This document shows, piece by piece, positions 58,175 through 61,137 of a stretch of 61,137 bases of DNA. The stretch is from a virus. The notes below the pieces were generated by a model, which searched no databases, was not told where the DNA came from, and saw nothing but the letters and a program-made list of their open reading frames with translations. A program made the position numbers and the translations under genes. How positions within the stretch are numbered: the stretch's first letter is position 1; the number at the start of each line of letters is the position of its first letter. The stretch is taken from positions 1-61,137 of IMG/VR virus record IMGVR_UViG_3300020732_000001; one strand, 5' to 3'.

Positions 58175-58635
58175 TAGTTCAAACATCATGCACAGTTTTT
58201 CAACAAAACCTTTTAAGTGGTTTAGAGAACTTTTCTGCATCTACTCCATATACTTATAAGATTGCTTTATATAATGCCAATGCTAATTTAGGGCAGTCTA
58301 CAGCGGCATATACCACGGTTAATGAGGTAGTTGGAACTGGTTATACAGCAGGTGGAAATATTTTAGTTATTTCAACATTTCCGACACAAAATACACAATA
58401 TAATGTAAGTTATGTATCGTTTAATAATGCAGTTTGGAACCCAGCATCCTTTACTACAAGAGGAGCATTAATTTATAATGCAACTACAGGAGCAGCGTGT
58501 TTTGTATTAAATTTTGGATCAGATAAAACTTGCACTACTAGTTTTACAGTACAGTTTCCAACAGCTTCATACAATAGTGCAATATTAACGATTGGAACCA
58601 ATACAGGCAGTCTTAACTATAGCAGTCCAGATTAG
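58171..58635 (+). CDS. Tail-associated structural protein (154 aa)
   Basis: ATGA overlap. FQQNLLSGLENFSASTPYTY, KIALYNANANLGQSTAAYT and a beta-rich body. This pattern is common in small phage proteins next to fibre genes. Probably a fibre-attachment or tail decoration protein. Confidence 0.76.
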   Translation: MIVQTSCTVFQQNLLSGLENFSASTPYTYKIALYNANANLGQSTAAYTTVNEVVGTGYTAGGNILVISTFPTQNTQYNVSYVSFNNAVWNPASFTTRGALIYNATTGAACFVLNFGSDKTCTTSFTVQFPTASYNSAILTIGTNTGSLNYSSPD

Positions 58636-58643
58636 GAGAAATT

Positions 58644-59246
58644 ATGACAAACGAATTAGCCAGCTGCGGTGATAACGCTGTAGCAACATTACAAGCAAAT
58701 GTAACTATTCCTGAAGGAATGGGCGTAGAAGGACATTACCACGTTGAGTGCCGTGATGCAAACGGTAACTTAAAGTGGACAGAAGAATTTCCTAATTTAG
58801 TTGTTGCTGTAGGTAAACAGTTAATGCTGGATACTTTATTAAGAACATCAGGAACATATACAACAGTTGGACCATTCTTGGGCTTGATTGGTAACAGTAC
58901 AACATTTGCAGCTACCGATACAATGGCTTCACATACATGGACAGAGTTTGTTAATTACACAGTTAGTGGTTCAGCAGTTCGTGGAACGGCAGTATTTGGT
59001 GCGTCTACATCTACAGGCTCAACACCATCTAACGTGACAACATCTTCAGCAACAGCGATTACTTATACAATTACTGGCGGTGGTGGAACAGTTTATGGAT
59101 GTTTCTTAGTAACAGGTTCAGGTGCTGTTAGTACACAAAGTTCAACGGCTGGTACACTATATTCAGAAGGTAATTTTGCAGTTGCTAAAGCAGTTACGGC
59201 AGGTGATACTGTAAGTGTTTCATTTTCAACCACTGCAACGTCTTGA
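58644..59246 (+). CDS. Tail-associated structural protein (200 aa)
   Basis: EGHYHVECRDANGNLKWTEE, FPNLVVAVGKQLMLDTLL, then Thr/Ser-rich beta sequence with a conserved SAT-x-I-x-YTITGGG block. Such proteins occur just before tail fibres in several phages. No enzyme motif. TTAGGAG-type ribosome site. Confidence 0.78.
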   Translation: MTNELASCGDNAVATLQANVTIPEGMGVEGHYHVECRDANGNLKWTEEFPNLVVAVGKQLMLDTLLRTSGTYTTVGPFLGLIGNSTTFAATDTMASHTWTEFVNYTVSGSAVRGTAVFGASTSTGSTPSNVTTSSATAITYTITGGGGTVYGCFLVTGSGAVSTQSSTAGTLYSEGNFAVAKAVTAGDTVSVSFSTTATS

Positions 59247-59273
59247 TTTTAAACAGATTTTTAGGAGCGTCAT

Positions 59274-61137
59274 ATGGCGTTGACATTAAAAGACCGTGTT
59301 TTAGAGACAGCAGCAGCACCAGGCACAGGAGCGGTTACGCTACTCGGAGCAGTAACAGGCTATCAAACTTTTTCTGCTGCTGTTGGTAATGGCAATACTT
59401 GTTACTACACAATTGCTGACCAGTCTGGTGCAAACTGGGAAGTTGGTATTGGCACATATTCATCATCAGGAAATACGCTTGCTCGTACAACGATCTTATC
59501 GTCATCTAACGCTGGCTCTACTGTTAACTTTGCTTCAGGTACACAGAACGTATTTGTAACTTATCCTAGCGAGAAAGCAGTTTATTTAGATGCATCAGGA
59601 AACGTACAACCGTCTTTAGGAACAGCAACATTTAGTTCTATTACTGACTCAGGACTCACAAGTGGTCGAGTAACGTATGCAGGTACAAGTGGATTATTAC
59701 AAGATAGTGCTAATTTAACATTTAACGGCACAACATTAACGGCTAATACGCTTAATTTAACTAATGCTCTTGGTGTTGCTTATGGTGGCACAGGATTAAC
59801 AACATTAACATCAGGATATATTCCTTACGGAAATGGTACAAGTGCTTTTAGTTCTAGTAGTGGATTAAAATTTGATACAACAACATTAACTATAACTGGT
59901 TCTAGTAGTGCAGGTGAATTAGCAATAAGAACTGGTGATACTTCAACAAATGTAAGTTATTTAACTTTTGGAACTACAAGTTATAACAGAAGTCAAATTC
60001 AGGTTGGTGGTTCAGCATTAACTGATGGTTATATGGCTTTTTTAACCGAATCAGGTGGTTCTAATAATGAAAGGATGCGTATTACATCTACAGGTAATGT
60101 AGGAATAGGTTCAACTTCTCCAACCAACGGACAATTAGTAGTTTCAAATGGTTCATCTGTTAATCAAATATCGCTTGATACTGCTAGTACTGCTACTTAT
60201 GGATACTTCAACATTGGTTTCTTTAATAATGGTGCTTTTATTGGCACAACAGCAGGAAGTAACACAGCATCAAACATTTTAAGGTTTGGTAACAATGGCG
60301 AGCAAATGCGTCTTGATGCATCAGGCAATCTAGGACTTGGAGTTACTCCTAGTGCTTGGGGTGGAAACAACAAAGCCATTGAAGGTGTTGCCTATGGTAG
60401 CGGGCAATTTTATTTGGCATCAGGTGCATCAGGCGTTGTATCAAACGCATATAACAACGGCACAAACTGGATTTACAAAACAACTCAATACGCAACAAAT
60501 TACTGGCAATTTCAAGGTCAGCATCTCTGGTATAACGCACCATCAGGCACAGCAGGAAACGCTATAACATTTACCCAAGCAATGACTTTAAACAACTCAG
60601 GTCAATTGCTAGTAGGAACTACAACAGCTTATGGAAGTTCAAAATTAGTTGTTTGTCCTACAACAACTCCGACATCAGGAACAGATGGAAATACTCAAAT
60701 TCAAATTGGAGAGGCTACTTCAAATACTGGTTATCACCTTAATTTAGGCTATGGAAATTTTAGTGGAAGTTATTATGGTTATATTCAAGCTATAGCTGGA
60801 GGTTCAAATACACCGTTATTATTACAGCCTTCAGGTGGTAATGTAGGAATAGGTACAAGTAGTCCAGCATCATTATTAAATGTAGTTGGTGGTAGAACAT
60901 ATCTGTATGGAAATAGTGAAGCCTATGCATTAAAACTAACTTATAACAGTTCAACTGCAGGATTTTATTTAGGCTCTCCTTCTGCAAACACTTTATCTTT
61001 TTCTAATGATTCAGGAACTGAATTTGCAAGAATTGATTCATCAGGCAATCTAGGACTTGGAGTTACTCCTAGTGCTTGGAGTGGAAAAGCATTTGAAACT
61101 CCTGCTGGTGGTATTTTAGGTTATTCAACAAGCTCTA
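59274..61137 (+). CDS. Tail fibre, N-terminal part (continues at base 1)
   Basis: ATG 59274 follows TTAGGAG. N-terminus MALTLKDRVLETAAAPGTGA and GNTCYYTIADQSGANWEVGI are a conserved virion-attachment domain. A long Thr/Ser/Gly beta-repeat shaft follows, with duplicated modules carrying LGLGVTPSAW and APSGTAGNAITFTQAM. The frame is open to the end and continues at base 3 after the 99-bp overlap, giving ~870 residues ending in an S74 chaperone domain. Confidence 0.93.
   Translation, partial: MALTLKDRVLETAAAPGTGAVTLLGAVTGYQTFSAAVGNGNTCYYTIADQSGANWEVGIGTYSSSGNTLARTTILSSSNAGSTVNFASGTQNVFVTYPSEKAVYLDASGNVQPSLGTATFSSITDSGLTSGRVTYAGTSGLLQDSANLTFNGTTLTANTLNLTNALGVAYGGTGLTTLTSGYIPYGNGTSAFSSSSGLKFDTTTLTITGSSSAGELAIRTGDTSTNVSYLTFGTTSYNRSQIQVGGSALTDGYMAFLTESGGSNNERMRITSTGNVGIGSTSPTNGQLVVSNGSSVNQISLDTASTATYGYFNIGFFNNGAFIGTTAGSNTASNILRFGNNGEQMRLDASGNLGLGVTPSAWGGNNKAIEGVAYGSGQFYLASGASGVVSNAYNNGTNWIYKTTQYATNYWQFQGQHLWYNAPSGTAGNAITFTQAMTLNNSGQLLVGTTTAYGSSKLVVCPTTTPTSGTDGNTQIQIGEATSNTGYHLNLGYGNFSGSYYGYIQAIAGGSNTPLLLQPSGGNVGIGTSSPASLLNVVGGRTYLYGNSEAYALKLTYNSSTAGFYLGSPSANTLSFSNDSGTEFARIDSSGNLGLGVTPSAWSGKAFETPAGGILGYSTSS
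60319..60367 (+). repeat. Internal fibre repeat matching the genome junction
   Basis: Bases 60319-60367 match 61039-61087 at 48 of 49 positions, 720 bp apart, and so also match bases 1-49. The circular join therefore starts in a two-copy repeat, but the remaining 50 bases of the overlap are unique. Confidence 0.9.
60537..60580 (+). repeat. 44-bp internal fibre repeat, copy A
   Basis: Identical to bases 216-259; see that entry. It marks the same duplicated module of the tail-fibre shaft. Confidence 0.9.
61039..61137. repeat. Right copy of the 99-bp terminal redundancy
   Basis: Identical to bases 1-99. Removing one copy restores a continuous tail-fibre frame and a 61,038-bp circle. Confidence 0.95.

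Overview
The window is a complete, circularly assembled genome of a lytic-looking tailed phage. The first 99 bases are repeated exactly as the last 99 (61039-61137), and one tail-fibre reading frame runs out of the right end and continues in frame from base 3 at the left end. The non-redundant genome is therefore 61,038 bp. There is no tape measure, tail sheath or major tail tube. Instead there are a large P22-type portal, paired adaptor-like proteins, a nozzle-like protein, three internal-virion-type proteins and a giant 3158-residue protein with enzymatic domains. This is a podovirus layout. The DNA is AT-rich, genes are tightly packed with ATGA/TAATG overlaps, and promoters are sigma70-like, which suggests a Gram-negative (perhaps freshwater) bacterial host. 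The host cannot be named from the sequence. I see no integrase, excisionase, attachment site, DNA polymerase or RNA polymerase.

Layout: (1) 42035-59246, right end: small terminase, large terminase, portal, GroES-like protein, scaffold, major capsid, decoration-like proteins, a His/Lys-rich 'MAxGG' protein cluster and tail adaptors. (2) 59274 through the junction to 4917: a self-cleaving S74 tail fibre, a free-standing HNH/AP2 homing-type nuclease and further fibre or adhesin proteins. (3) 4927-6621: membrane proteins, holin and GH108 endolysin. (4) 6627-23658: nozzle-like protein and ejection proteins, ending in the giant protein with L,D-transpeptidase-like and zincin motifs. (5) 23636-33083: RusA resolvase (minus strand), PD-(D/E)XK exonuclease, ERF annealing protein, SSB-like protein, then about 25 very small genes, many joined by a recurrent junction sequence. 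(6) 33084-33894: about 0.8 kb without a convincing plus-strand gene, packed with promoters, terminators, inverted repeats and nested hairpins. (7) 33895-37834: ParB-like protein, SF2 helicase and Toprim primase. (8) 37770-41799, minus strand: an operon of small genes ending in a sigma-region-4-like protein, facing the terminase operon across a divergent control region.

The genes suggest recombination-dependent replication that borrows the host polymerase: the helicase and primase act with the ERF/exonuclease/RusA set. The most unusual feature is a regulatory sequence family, CTGCTAGGAG, found at the translation starts of early genes on both strands. Inverted copies lie in the 33.2-33.5 kb non-coding region, one inside an apparent small RNA with its own promoter and terminator. 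Two minus-strand intergenic gaps carry a shared structured leader ending in the same motif. Together these look like an RNA- or operator-based early-gene control network that I do not recognise from described phages.
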